From Fragilariopsis cylindrus CCMP1102 (taxonomy: Eukaryota > Bacillariophyta > Bacillariophyceae > Bacillariales > Bacillariaceae): 40,501 bases of DNA. A program made the position numbers and the translations under genes. The notes under the pieces were generated by a model that was given only the letters and a program-made list of their open reading frames with translations, was not told where the DNA came from and searched no databases. Of this stretch, positions 1 to 11,439 are shown one piece after another (position 1 is the first letter of the stretch; every line of letters begins with the position of its first letter). The DNA lies in the NCBI GenBank assembly GCA_900095095.1, contig FMBT01000594.1, positions 1-40,501 of the forward strand, given 5' to 3'.

Positions 1-1749
1 CTATCTTTTTATATTTATAGTCACTCAATAATAGTAAAATGCATAGCATTTTATTCTATATAATATACAATATTTACATTATTTACTTTAAATGATTTTT
101 ATATGAATCTATTTTTTTACAGCAACAGAGAAAAATATCTTTACGCATTTGCTGTTTGCAGAAGGAATATTCGCCTTCGTTGTTGATGCTATTGAGCAAG
201 ATGGGAAAATGGGAAAGTTTGCCGTGGACCGGGACTGATTCACTGTGGAAGTCACGAGTAAATACTCGTAACAAAGCAATACAAAAATACTAATAGCACA
301 ATTACATTCTATTGCAATACCGAAGACCTATCTATCTATCCTACAAGTAGTCTAGAAGAAGGCATGGCAAAGTTCATTGCTGACATAATATAACATATAT
401 GTACCACCATCACTTTCTGTGGTGGTGTGCAGAGAAGTAGAGTATAATGAATATTTTGAGGCTGGCTTTACAATGTTATGAATGTATCTAGTATTGGTAG
501 TGTGGAAAGAGATGTCTCTGCGTAACATTCTGTCTGATCAATGGTTTGATTTCACACACAACAACTGCCCTGATTTTATACACATACACATGTGGGGGTA
601 AAGCAAGCTCTTGCATTCCGCACACCAATCTTGTGTCAAGGCCATGTTAATAATATAAGAAAATGTTCGTTGTAACATATTGATGCAAAGCCATTTATAT
701 TATCTCCGTTGGTACACCAAATCATTGTTATAACTAAATTAATCAATACCCCCACCTCTATCTGTGTTACTCACTTAAGCCACCAATAAAATAATGTGTG
801 AGGAAGGAAGATCAATGGATAAATTGTGCATTTAGTCCAACAAATAATGATACTTAACCACAAGGATGGAATTACTAAGAGAGATAACATAAAAGGAAGT
901 CCACAAGTATAGTTCAGTTCAGTTCAGATTTATGGTGCCTAGCTAGTCCACCTGCCTACCTGCCTGCCTACCTGCCTATCTGTACACCTCCCTACCTGCT
1001 TGTTGTTTGATGATGTAGCTTTACCTATTGTTTGCTAATTCAGGAGAATAAAAAGAAAATCTCTCAAGTAGAGCTCTTTGCATGTGTGGGTGTGTTCTCT
1101 TGATTAGAGATGATGTGTGTAGATAGGACTGTTGTCTTTCATTCAGAAAATCAAAGCATCCCTCCCCATATAGTAGAGTACAGTACAGTACATCAAATAT
1201 ATCGGATAAAAATAGATCAAAAATAATACAATAGGGAGGACTGCAACATAATACAATACACACAAAAATCACAACAATGCTACATACATATCACAACATA
1301 TCAAAACAAAGTAACCTAAAGGCAATAGATCTAAAAACCTACAGTAGGTAGAAGATCCAACAAGAACACACATTACAACGCACACATACCAGCTAGTGGA
1401 TGAGCGAGGGAATCAAATCAAGTCAAGTCAAATCAAAGCAAAAGTCAGGTAAGTAGAGCAGTTGATATTGATTTAATTGACTTCAAATCGACCAACAACC
1501 GACCGGAAGTAACCATAGTTCCATAGTAGTGTCTGATAGAGAATATTACCTAGAAAATATTAACGAGCTAGCTAAATTAGTTACTAAATGGACTGATTTG
1601 CCTGCTTGCCGTGTGTGTCTGTCTGTCTATTATGATTTTTTTGTCTTTTGCTGCTGCTGCTGCTTGTTTTCTTTACTTTTTTTACGATTGATGTATTCCT
1701 GTACTCATTTATATTTATATTACTATCTTATATTTGATTTGATCTGATC
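1..1749. other. Gene-poor intergenic stretch
   Basis: No convincing coding region on either strand. The open frames are short, AT-rich and of simple composition. It holds simple repeats: an AGTTC pentamer run near 911-927, a CCTG/CCTA tetramer run at about 950-999, and CAGTA repeats near 1180-1192. Its right end is the 3' flank of the minus-strand co-chaperonin gene. Confidence 0.6.
950..999. repeat. CCTG/CCTA tetranucleotide microsatellite
   Basis: Imperfect tandem tetramers of the form cctg/ccta run for about 50 bases and end in a degenerate tail. Seen directly; no function is implied. Confidence 0.75.
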
Positions 1750-2488
1750 TTAAAATTTGGCAAGAATATCTAATGCATGTACCACCGTATATTCTTCATC
1801 ATTAATTTCTATTTCATTCCCAGCAAAGTCACGAAATTTAACATAGTCACCTTCTTCAATTTCCATATCCATTAATTCACCATTGGTGGCAAACCGTCCA
1901 GGACCGACCTTCACAACCTTCCCGGTCGATGGTCGATTCTGAGTATTTTTGGTGGAGGCAATTAATATACCACCTTCGGTGGATGTTTCTTTTGTTTCAA
2001 CATATACTAAAATAGAATCACGTACTGCACTACAACTATCAAGAGTTAATTCATCACCAGTAAATTTGATTAAAATATCATCATCTCTAATCAATGTATG
2101 CTTATCACCATCAATATCAATTTCTGTACCATCGAATTCACCATAGAACATTATCACCTTCCACGACTGGCATCACAATAACGGCACCAGTATCGGGATG
2201 TGTTTTCCCGGGACCGACACTCACCACAGTCCCTTCCGTTTTTTGTATTTTCGATTTACCAGTTAAAAAATACCACCTTCTGTTTCTTCTTTTGCTGCCA
2301 CAACTTTCACCAGTAAAAATTATTGGTTGGTACGACTTGTCCACCATCTATAGTCCGACCATCAATTTTGGACATATGTAAACTTGTGCTAAACGACGAG
2401 GAAGACGATGATGAGGTTGTTGTGTTGTAAAGGCATTGGCAGTAGATGCCAATAGTACGGCAGCGAGTGCTGATGAAAAAATATTCAT
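1750..2488 (-). CDS. CPN20: Plastid co-chaperonin, tandem Cpn10 (Cpn20/21 type), interrupted by frameshifts
   Basis: Co-chaperonin that caps the Cpn60 folding chamber in the plastid stroma. The ATG at 2488 gives a hydrophobic signal peptide ending ANA followed by FTTQQ, the Ala/Phe cleavage context used for diatom plastid import. Two GroES-like domains follow. The first has a mobile loop with EETEGGIF and then SVGPGKTHPDTG. The second has STEGGILI, VVKVGPGRF and the end VVHALDILAKF. A double Cpn10 of about 246 residues matches the plastid Cpn20 family. The reading frame changes about five times: after TTQQ, after PTNNF in a T run, after GGIF in a T run, and at EGDNV before YGEFDGT. The protein between the shifts stays well conserved. 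It is divergently paired with the methyltransferase starting at 3045. The identity is firm; whether this copy is functional or misassembled cannot be told from sequence. Confidence 0.85.
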
Positions 2489-3044
2489 TGTGAATGTTTG
2501 TGTGTGAATTTAGTTTGATATATTATATCAGCTTTCTGGTGGGTGTTCGTTGAGATAGTAGTAGAGCAAGAATCAATCGGGAGATGGAATGTGCTGAGGA
2601 TGATGATGTGCTGTAAGCAAGCTGCTTTGTTATCGAAAAAAAAAAGATGAGCAGGAAGAAGAAGAATCTATTTTTATTTTTAAATAATTGATAGCCAGTC
2701 AAAATTTCCATCGCACGCCCAAACGTCACTCGTGACTTAAACGTGATGCAGGCAGACCTGTAATAGGACTCGATATGCTCTCACGTCAAATATCTTTTTT
2801 TTGTGTGTGAAGTGATTAAAATCATCACTCTCTCCTCATCGCAAAGGGTACAGTAGGGCAAAGTCAACAGTTGTAGCAAAAAGGTACAGACGTGATAGTA
2901 AAGTAAACGACGGGTTTCGTTTGAGAACAAGTAGAAAAACTCTGAATAAAGAATGTCACTTCGACGACGACTACAACCGCGCGACGGCGACGTCGTCGTC
3001 AGCGATTGTTGTCGTTGCCAACAAGAAGCAGCACATCGACGACG
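2489..3044. promoter_or_regulatory. Divergent promoter region between Cpn20 and methyltransferase genes
   Basis: About 556 bases separate the two divergent start codons. No third gene is visible. The stretch near 2630-2700 is A/T-rich with homopolymer runs, and the part near 2960-3000 is rich in GACGA-type triplets. It probably holds both promoters; I see no specific binding site I would defend. Confidence 0.4.
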
Positions 3045-4935
3045 ATGCGTTTACTCCTAGTAGCGACAACCTACTTCATCGTATTAATATTTCTAACGAC
3101 AATGACGACGACATCAGTAGGAGTAGTTGGTTCATCATATGATAATATTGATAACGAGTTATTACTGGAAGTATCTTCTGAAAAAATATACAAACAAGCA
3201 CTGGAGATATGGAAGGACGAACAAAAACAGTGGGAGATATGGAAACGTTTTGCTAGACAACTCACTGTGCAACATGCAATTTATATTACAAATACAAATG
3301 ATAAGAAAGACGTAGTATCAGATTTTTTTCGAATCTCTGTGACAGATATTGTGGGTGCCATGGAAGAAGGGATATTAACATTAGAACGACTGGAACAACA
3401 ACAACAGTCCGGTGGGAATGGTGGTGGTCGTAGCAGTAGCAGTAGTAGTAGTAGCAGTAGTAATAAAGAGGACGATGAAGCAAGAGATTCAGCATTATCT
3501 GTGTTGTATACCGAATATGGTCGATTATTATATTTGTCCTCCTCATTGATTCCTACCACCACAAACAATAATTCTAAAAAGAAAAAAAATCCTAACGCTT
3601 TACAATCCCCATCCCATCGATGCTTGGCGTTAGCAACTGATCCACATACCTTATTAATTGGTGCACCAGAAAGGATTCAAGAATATAAGAATGAAATGAA
3701 AAAGTTGAGTAGTTTAAATAGCGATGACGACAAAAAACAATGATGACGATACTACCAAAGATACATTAATTATATCCTTATTTGGTCCGTTATGTACGGA
3801 TAATGCCGAAAATGCGATCAGGAATGCCATAGCATTAGATGCTACAAATGATGAAGCGGATATATTACTAACACAAATTACTGGTTTATCCTCTAAAGAA
3901 ACGGTCCATAAACGGAAACCAACAGAATTTGTAGCGGAATTATTTGATTCCTTTGCGGATACCTTTGATACAAAATTATTAGAGACCTTGAAGTATCAAG
4001 TACCAACAATTATTGGTCACACAATTTATGATCTGTTTAATGATGAAGAAGAAGGTGTTGATGATGGTAGTAGTAAACATAACTACTGGACTTCTTTTCA
4101 GAATGTGTTAGATGCCGGTTGTGGTACAGGATTAGCTGGACGTGAATTACGGAATGTCATGGTTCGAATTGGTGGAAAACGGATGAAATTGGTTGGTGTG
4201 GATGCATCCTCAAAAATGTTACAAATTGCGAACAAATGTACATTGGATGGTATTGGTTGTGGTGGCAATGGTAGTAGCAACAGCAATAGCAATGGCAATA
4301 ATGAATTATTATCAACAGATACAAAAACAAAAAATGAGAATGAGAATGATGATTCTACTTCTTCTTCTTCTTCGGTAAAGTTATATGATCAATTATTAGA
4401 AATGGATTTAGAAGATATGACAATACAAAATACATTGTTATCTTTATATGAAAATGAAAATGATATTGGTCCTACTATTGGTTTTGATTTAATTGTTGCT
4501 TCCGATGTCTTTGTTTATTTTGGTAGCCTGGATACTATTTTGACTGTCTTCTCGAAACTTCATTCTTCGAAGAATTCGGATGATGGTGAAAAAAATGAAA
4601 AAAATATTGGTAGTAGAGAGGAGGATGAACGTGCTGGTCGTGGTATATTAATATTTACCTGCGAGTATGCAACACAGGAAGAAGCACCATTAGGGTATCG
4701 ATTATTACCCACTGGTCGATTTGCACATACCAAAGAGTATGTGATATCATCGGCACAAGCCAATGATAAATATAAATTAAAAAGATATCAAAGAATTATA
4801 CCACGTGAAGAAAAAGGTATACCAGTGCAAGGACATCTATTTGTATTTGAATACTTTAATAGACCCAATAATACTAATACTGATATTAATTATATCAGTA
4901 ATGATGATAATGATGATGATGGTACGGAACTTTAA
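3045..4935 (+). CDS. SAM-dependent methyltransferase of the TPR-containing (COG4976-like) family, one frameshift
   Basis: The start is the ATG at 3045, which opens a hydrophobic N-terminal segment (MRLLLVATTYFIVLIF), a signal peptide or membrane anchor. A helical, low-complexity region follows. After it comes the family hallmark RKPTEFVAELFDSFADTFD (about 3915-3970) with LETLKYQVP, which precedes a Rossmann methyltransferase core. That core has motif I VLDAGCGTGLAGREL (about 4105-4150), the acidic motif II at LVGVDASSKML, and FDLIVASDVFVYFG as motif IV. The C-terminal half (EAPLGYRLLPTGRFAHT, GHLFVFEYF) is typical of this family. Poly-Asn/Ser inserts sit between motifs II and IV. The frame shifts by one base inside an A6 run at 3732-3737, so the gene reads as two overlapping frames. 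The product would be about 630 residues. The methyl acceptor is unknown. Confidence 0.75.
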
Positions 4936-5717
4936 AATAAATATACAATTCTAAACATATAAGAAGAAAAGAGAGAAATAAATAGAACAAACAGTACGTA
5001 CACGCTCCTACTTATTCATTACTCTATTCATACACATTAGACAACGTGCAATCAATGCAATTCAATCGAATCGAATCGGACTTCAAATATAGAGTCAAAA
5101 AATACAGAATACATTTTGGGTTAGTTGCGATCCGGTTAACGTATGTACGAATGTATATATGAACATATGTAGGACTACTTATAGCATTTGGGGGACACAT
5201 TTGAGGGTTTAAAAATTCAACGATATCAATTTTTAGAAAATTAATTGCCATACATATGCACACATTTCGACACGCACGACTGAAGATTCATAATGTACAA
5301 AATATAGTTGCTATCCGGTAGTACAGTAGCCTGCAGTAACGTTGTAATCAACGACAAGTGGAACTTCAGATTTTTTAAAATTAGTTACCCGTCGTACCGT
5401 AGTAAATAATTTGAACGAACGATCATGCATGGACTGCATGAGATTTTTCAAGGTGAAGCAATATGAAAAATAAGATACCGAAAAAACAAATCAGCCAATA
5501 TCAATCCGACGACGACGACGACGACAACTCTTGCTTGTTGATAATCGTCTGTTCGATACTGCCTTGGCTAGCTAAAGTACTACAGTTATTATTCATCCTC
5601 TTTTTTTTGTTCATTATCACCTCTTTTTGTGAATGTTTCAGAATCGGATACCACGGATACAAGTAGGTAGCACTGTCTGTCTGTACCAATAAAAATAAAT
5701 CTGGAATACATATCATA
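4936..5717. other. Intergenic region, no gene seen
   Basis: AT-rich, with only short unsupported open frames. It contains the 3' flank of the methyltransferase gene and the presumed promoter of the gene starting at 5718. A GAC/GAT-rich stretch lies near 5505-5525. Confidence 0.5.
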
Positions 5718-8700
5718 ATGTTGTCCCAACAACAACAACAACAACAACCTGATATGGGTGCTGGCTTTTGTCGTCGGCGGCGTCGGCGACAACAGCGAAT
5801 GTCGTCATTGATGATGATAATGATGATGTCAGTACTTCTCGTGATATCAGTGCAAGTAGAAGCATTTTCATCATCATCGACAAGAACGACTCATCGTCTT
5901 TCCTCCTCCTCATCTGCTCCTGTTTTTTCGTCATCGATAGTAGCTTCATCTTCAACTACAAGTACTCGATTGTTTTCAATGACGAGTAGTACTAGTACTA
6001 ATAGCAGCAGTAGTGACACAACTTTACCTACATCGTCAACAAAGATGAAGAAAGACTCAGAAGAACAAAATCCATTACGATTAAAAAGAGAATTAGGATC
6101 ACAAGAAAATTTAATGTTACCCAGACAATATGGTATAAATAAAGATGTTATTTTTCCATCCATGAATCATATTAGTGTGGCTTTACTATCAGAAATTCCA
6201 TCTGAAACTGCCTTACAATATGCTATTAATTCATGTATGAAAGCACATCCATTATTACGTTGTTCCGTCGATGGAAATGGTGAACCAGATGAAAGAATTG
6301 ATTTATTTCAAATGGTACGAAAAGGTGATAATAATCCCTGTACATTTATTGCTACTCCTACTGATACAAATATGAAATATACCGCAAAGGATGTCTTAAA
6401 AATGATGCCAACAATTTCCACATCATTCCAAGAGTTTGAATCCAGTTGGAAACATTCATTTCAAAATGATTTAGATGATGGTTCATCTTGGTGTGATGTA
6501 CAAGAGAGTACCACACCATTATGGAAATTAGAATTGCATCGATTTAGTAGTAGTAGTTCTTCTTCTTCTGATGATGATAATAAAGCAGCATTATTATTTT
6601 CCTTTAATCATGCAATAAGTGATCAAAGTAGTGCCTGTCGTTTAACTGATCAAATATTAGCATTAGTTGTGGACTATGAAGAAAATAACATTTTAGATAA
6701 TGACGAAGAAGAAGACGAAGACGGTAGAAGTAACAATAGTGAGGAAAAACAAAAACAACTTTTGAAAATTCCTAAATCACAAAGTATACCACCATCAGTA
6801 GAAGAATCTGTATTAGGGTTAAATAAAAGATTCAAAGATGTTGGTAAGGAGGATATTACATTGAATACAATCAAGTATGTTGCAGGGAAAGCATTGGAAG
6901 AAACAAAAGGTCCTGTTATTCTACCTGATGATTTTAAAACAACTTCAAAAGAAGGTGGTGGTAGTGGATTCACAGGTGCATTAACCACAATAACTGGTAA
7001 TGCTGCTGGTGGTGATGATAAAGATAGTCTGAATAGAAAATCTGTACTAGCTTTTCGAACGTTATCCAAAGATACAACTGATGCATTATTAACAAAATGT
7101 CGTGCCAATAATGTCTCAATTACAAATGCCTTAAGTGCTGCATTAACAATCACATCGACAGATTTTGTGTCAAGTTCATCATCCAGTAGTGATAGTAATA
7201 GTAGTGATACTACTAAGGCACGTAATTATAAAATATTACAATCATTAGATATGAGACGATATGGTGAATGTTTAGATAAGGGTAAATCAGTTGGTTGTTT
7301 AGCTGGTAGTATGGATTTAATGCATGGACCACTGAATGATAATAGTGGTAAAGCTATTCGAACACGACAAGGTAATAATAATAGTAATGATTTATCCTTA
7401 TTTTGGAATTTAGCAATTGATGGGAAAAAACAAACAAATCAATTTATTACTGAAAATAACTATCCTATTGAGGCAGTACGTGTCTTTGATTTTGCCATGA
7501 CAATCAGTGATTTAAATAACTTAGTACATTTAACGGCACAATCCAAAGATTCATTAGGGAGAGCCTATTCGGGTGGTTTTACGAATGCTGGTATATATGA
7601 AAGATTAAGTAGTTTTGAATATGAAAATGATAATGAAGGTGGTGACGAAGCTCAAACTACAACAAAAACTAAAACAAAACATGGTAAATATACTATTAAT
7701 GATATCTATTATGCAGCATCGAATGCACGAAGTGGATCCTTATATAGATTTTCTGTTATAACAGTTGGTAATGAAATGAAATTTACATTCCATCCAGCAT
7801 CACCTATTGTAAATGATAGTACAAATGAAGAATTTGCGGATGCATTAATTGAATTATTAGAAATTGTTGCTATCGGTACTACTGCTGGTACCAACACCAG
7901 TGATGAGAAAACTTCTACTACTATGATATCATCATCGTCATCAACAACGTCGTCGTCGTCGAAGTCGTCATCGAATGATGATGATGCTGATGATGACAAG
8001 TCTCTAATATCAAAGAAGAAGAAACCATTAATACCAGAAAATTCATTAGTATTAGCTGTTGCAGCAATTGGTACAGCAGCCGTATTAAGTCATGCGGGTG
8101 GTTATATACAATTCTATAATAGTATAATGGAAATGAAACAAAATGTTGAAGATCCTGCTGAATTTTGGGGTGCATTAAATTTTTGGATTTTTTTTGCTGT
8201 TGCTCATCCTATATTACAACCAATATTATGGATTAGTGACGTATTACATGGTAGTCCTGGTCCGATGGTTGGTAATCTTGTTCCAATTACTTTCATATTA
8301 GGAAATGTTATTGCAATTGGAGCATTTACATATGTAAAAGAAATACGCAATGCTGTGAATGTTGCTGTATTATTTGCATTTGTTGCATATGTTGGTGCTG
8401 GATTAGATGGACAAGCTGGTATGGGTGATTTTAATTTAGCAGTTGATGATAATTATAAAGGTACACAAATTGTGAAAGGTTGTCCTGCGTATGAGGAGGT
8501 TCGTCAACCAAGTATGGATGATTTCAATCTAGAAAAATATCAAGGCTTGTGGTATGAACATAAATTCCATGACTGGACACAATTTAAGGAAGTATACGAT
8601 ACAACACTTGGTATTAAGGTACGTCATCGTCGTTTAGTGTGCTACGTTGTACGGTTGGTTTCCTTTTTCTACTTTCAATGACATACTGTACTCTCACACT

Positions 8701-9291
8701 ATATCTTGCTTCCGGAAACGTAATTCGCTTCGCTTTATCTATTTTTTCCCAAAAAAATTGCAGCTAACGGAAGGTGGACAAGGATGGATTGATGATTTTG
8801 CTGTGAAAGGCCCAGCTCCACTTTCAGCAAAATTATCATGGGATAAAAGTCCTGTTGCGAATGGTGCACATTACTTTCTATTTGGTCGTGTCGATCCAAA
8901 TGATCCGAAGGGCATATTAAGAGAAAAGGGATTCGGTGTTGAATTTCCTGATTATATTGTTGACGTATTAAAAGATCCAGAAAGTGGTGAATATAAGGAA
9001 GCAATTCAATTCCAATGCTTAGAACGTGGCGGGGTGCGTGTCTTTGAGGGAATTAATTTCATGTCAAGAAATTCTGTTATGTCTGAAGAAGAATTAACAG
9101 CAATGCATGCACGTGCTGAAAAGGCTGGTATGTATCCGTATGGTGCAAGTCCAGAACAAATGCATACGGTAGCACGACGACCAATTGATGCACCATTAGT
9201 TGATAATAATTGGCAGGCAATGTGGCGTGCTATCGGCGTTGATAAACTACTACAATTACTAACAGAATCGATCGAGGATGGTGGACGATGA
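5718..9291 (+). CDS. Plastid-targeted HxxxD acyltransferase - 4TM - lipocalin-like fusion protein
   Basis: Exons 5718-8618 and 8764-9291 (phase-0 join, about 1142 residues, intact). The N-terminus has a Gln/Arg-rich leader and a hydrophobic stretch ending VQVEAFSSSS. Cleavage before Phe is the classic diatom plastid-import motif. Residues ~115-710 resemble the condensation/alcohol acyltransferase superfamily, with the catalytic-type motif HAISD (His298, Asp302) and GGFTNAGIY near the end, a counterpart of the SNxG-type motif. Residues ~770-915 hold four predicted membrane helices, for example LVLAVAAIGTAAVLSHAGG and FWIFFAVAHPILQPILWI. From ~residue 930 a lipocalin-like domain begins with the GxW motif (YQGLWYE, Gly943/Trp945) and runs to the C-terminus. 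The likely place of action is a plastid membrane, with a hydrophobic ligand; the substrate is not known. It converges on the 7TM gene 248 bases downstream. Confidence 0.8.
8619..8763 (+). other. Spliceosomal intron in the acyltransferase-lipocalin gene
   Basis: The donor is gtacgt after ATTAAG and the acceptor is ttgcag before CTAACGG. The 145-base length and an in-frame stop inside it force splicing. Joining restores the lipocalin-like domain across TTLGIK/LTEGGQG in phase 0. Confidence 0.9.
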
Positions 9292-9539
9292 GGTAGTATA
9301 ATACAATAATACGTGCATAGTATTTGTTTTTCTACTTATAAAATATCCTACAATAAATCTACTAGATAGTATGTGCAGTGATAAAATGATTAATTTCTTA
9401 AACTAACAGTAATTACTTGTAGGTCCTATACGGTACCAGCTTCTCTACTCAAAAACTCGTAGATTTCTTCTGTTGGTAACGTTTTTATCACATATTCATA
9501 GGACTAGTAGCTCTTCTTCTTTCATTATTGTAGACTCTA

Positions 9540-11439
9540 CTAATCTTTCGCCGTTCTAACATATGAAAGGGTGATTAGATCTTTTGTATATTTCCTCACA
9601 TCAGATTTTGTCATTACCATGCAAGTTGATACAATTGGCTGTATACCACAGAAGAGGTAAGCAATGCAGATAAAGTTGGCAAAACCACTTTTTTTTACTG
9701 CTCCAATGACTATGAGGGCCATTCCTGGAAGCCAAATTGCATAAATGATACATATACGAAAGAAGTACCAGACCTGAAAACATGGAAGGAGTTTGTGGTA
9801 AAAGAAGATTTACGGTGACGGTGAGTATATCTTTGGGGTTATGAATGCTCTAGTTTTATTTAAGCAGAAGAGTTCCCTTACCAATTCTTTCATCCTTCCT
9901 GTTGCAGATGGCATGTAACCACAGAACCAAATAGTGATCCACACATAACCAAAAAAGATGATTAGGAATATGTATGTTACCACCAAACTCCAATATAAAT
10001 TTACATCTCTCAAATAGAGATATGTGTCAAAATTGCCCTGATAATATGATTTATGTTGTTGTATGCCAATGACATAGAAAATGACAAAAACAAGTATAGC
10101 AACGCTATATACCGATGCTGCTTGTAGTGTTACCTTTACTAAACTTGGTGGATCACATCGGGTTGTATGATAGGAATTTCGAAGTAAAATAAGTACTTCG
10201 TAGGAAATGACACAATTTAAATACTTGGATTGCATTAGAAAAGAATAGCATTTTGGTGAGTGTAGGACGTACATAAAATAAAGTAGAAGCGAAAAGTCAA
10301 ACCTCAGTAAACAATATTCTTACCAAATTTGCAGTTGAACATGCTATCACAAATGCACCATCAAATGGTTTGATTATCCAATCACGAATAATTACTCCAC
10401 TAAAATGGTGGTTATATTTCTGATTGGCGTAACTACTGTACATTCCAAGAAGATAAGTATTGAGGATCAGATCAGGAATCGCAAGATATATCAGATACAA
10501 ATTGTAGCCACTAAAGGGCGGATCTGTGCTTGCATTTGTGTTTGTGTTTGTCGGTCTAGATCTATTTACATGCAATCTTGTATTTGTATTTGTATTTGTA
10601 TTTGTCGATTCTTTGTAAATATTTCTTGCATGCAACCACAAAGGAATTAACAAAGCAATAATTAATATCATACAAGAAATCATGGAAATTATTGAAACAG
10701 CAATCTGTGGGTATATTGACCATTTGAATGTAGCATCCTGAAGGAAAGGCGGTGTCTTAGATCCTGTCTTGCAGCATTCGTAGTGGTAAGTTTCCTCAAC
10801 TATTCTTGGGAACTGAAATTCACTATAAATGCCTTTATTGTTGCAACTGATTGGATGGATGATACCATAAAAATTCCCCACGATGGAAGGAAGATAGTAT
10901 TCATCACTAAAGGGCACACATTCAGTTTCATCTACAAAGTCAATTGTTTTATTATTAGTGGGTTCAACAATAGAGTCACAACACACAAACGATTCCATTT
11001 TACCCCAATTTGCCATTTTGCGGGGGTACGGTCGCTTTTCTTCCTCACAAATAATCGTGCTATTGTGTATTAGATCTGTCTCATCTACGTATTTAGCATT
11101 ATTGTTAGCATCATTAATAGAGATTGATAAGGAATTTGAGCAGTGTCGACTTACAGTGAAATTATTGGGTGGTAGATCTGGTGGACAACACGTGTAATAC
11201 TGATAAGGAACAAGTTTATGACTACCAGTACCCCAAATTTCCGCAGTACTTCCCAGCTGGCCCCCGGAAAAAAGGGTCAGAATAGGTTCTGCATCCACAA
11301 TACGTGGAGTGTATCCATGGGCACACTGCATAGGATAAAGGTTATCAGAATAACAAGTAAAATAATAACCATAAAGACCATTACTAAGCGCATATGAGAC
11401 GCATTTGCTTTCGTCGCATCTTGCATCTGATGATGCCAT
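9540..11439 (-). CDS. Seven-transmembrane receptor-like protein with Cys-rich ectodomain
   Basis: Three exons on the minus strand (11439-10324, 10223-9882, 9773-9540), all phase 0, giving about 563 residues. The first ~250 residues are extracellular-looking and Cys-rich, with N-glycosylation sites. They form three loosely repeated modules, each ending in an aromatic-x-CC motif: YYTCCPP, FVCCDS and YECCKT. Seven hydrophobic helices follow. TM1 is WSIYPQIAVSIISMISCMIL and TM2 is YNLYLIYLAIPDLILNTYLL. TM3 crosses the first splice junction (STANL/YLNCVISYEVLILL) and TM7 is near IQPIVSTCMVMT. A Thr-Asn repeat fills the first cytoplasmic loop. The arrangement suggests a G-protein-coupled-receptor-like surface protein. 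I cannot place it in a named GPCR class, and no ligand can be inferred. No clear signal peptide precedes the ectodomain. Confidence 0.7.
9774..9881 (-). other. Intron 2 of the 7TM gene
   Basis: Minus-strand donor GTAAGG follows GAATTG, and the acceptor TTTTCAG precedes GTCTGGTAC. The 108-base intron joins RMKEL to VWYFFRICIIYAIW and so restores TM6. Confidence 0.85.
10224..10323 (-). other. Intron 1 of the 7TM gene
   Basis: Minus-strand donor GTAAGA follows AATTTG and the acceptor CCAAG precedes TATTTAAAT; 100 bases, phase 0. A second in-frame donor (GTTTGA, 18 bases downstream) is possible and would add six residues. GTAAGA is the better consensus match. Confidence 0.7.

Noticed and set aside
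1750..2488. Programmed frameshifting as the explanation for the breaks
   Set aside because: The shifts in this and other genes differ in direction and context, and share no slippery codon or stop; indel errors or decay fit better.
3006..3044. Earlier start for the TPR-type methyltransferase
   Set aside because: The earlier codon is TTG; the ATG at 3045 begins directly with the hydrophobic leader.
9292..9539. A gene between the convergent acyltransferase-lipocalin and 7TM genes
   Set aside because: Only 248 AT-rich bases remain between stop codons, with no open frame or RNA-like structure.
10405..10650. Plus-strand frame with Cys/Ile repeats
   Set aside because: Antisense to the Thr-Asn repeat of the 7TM gene's cytoplasmic loop.
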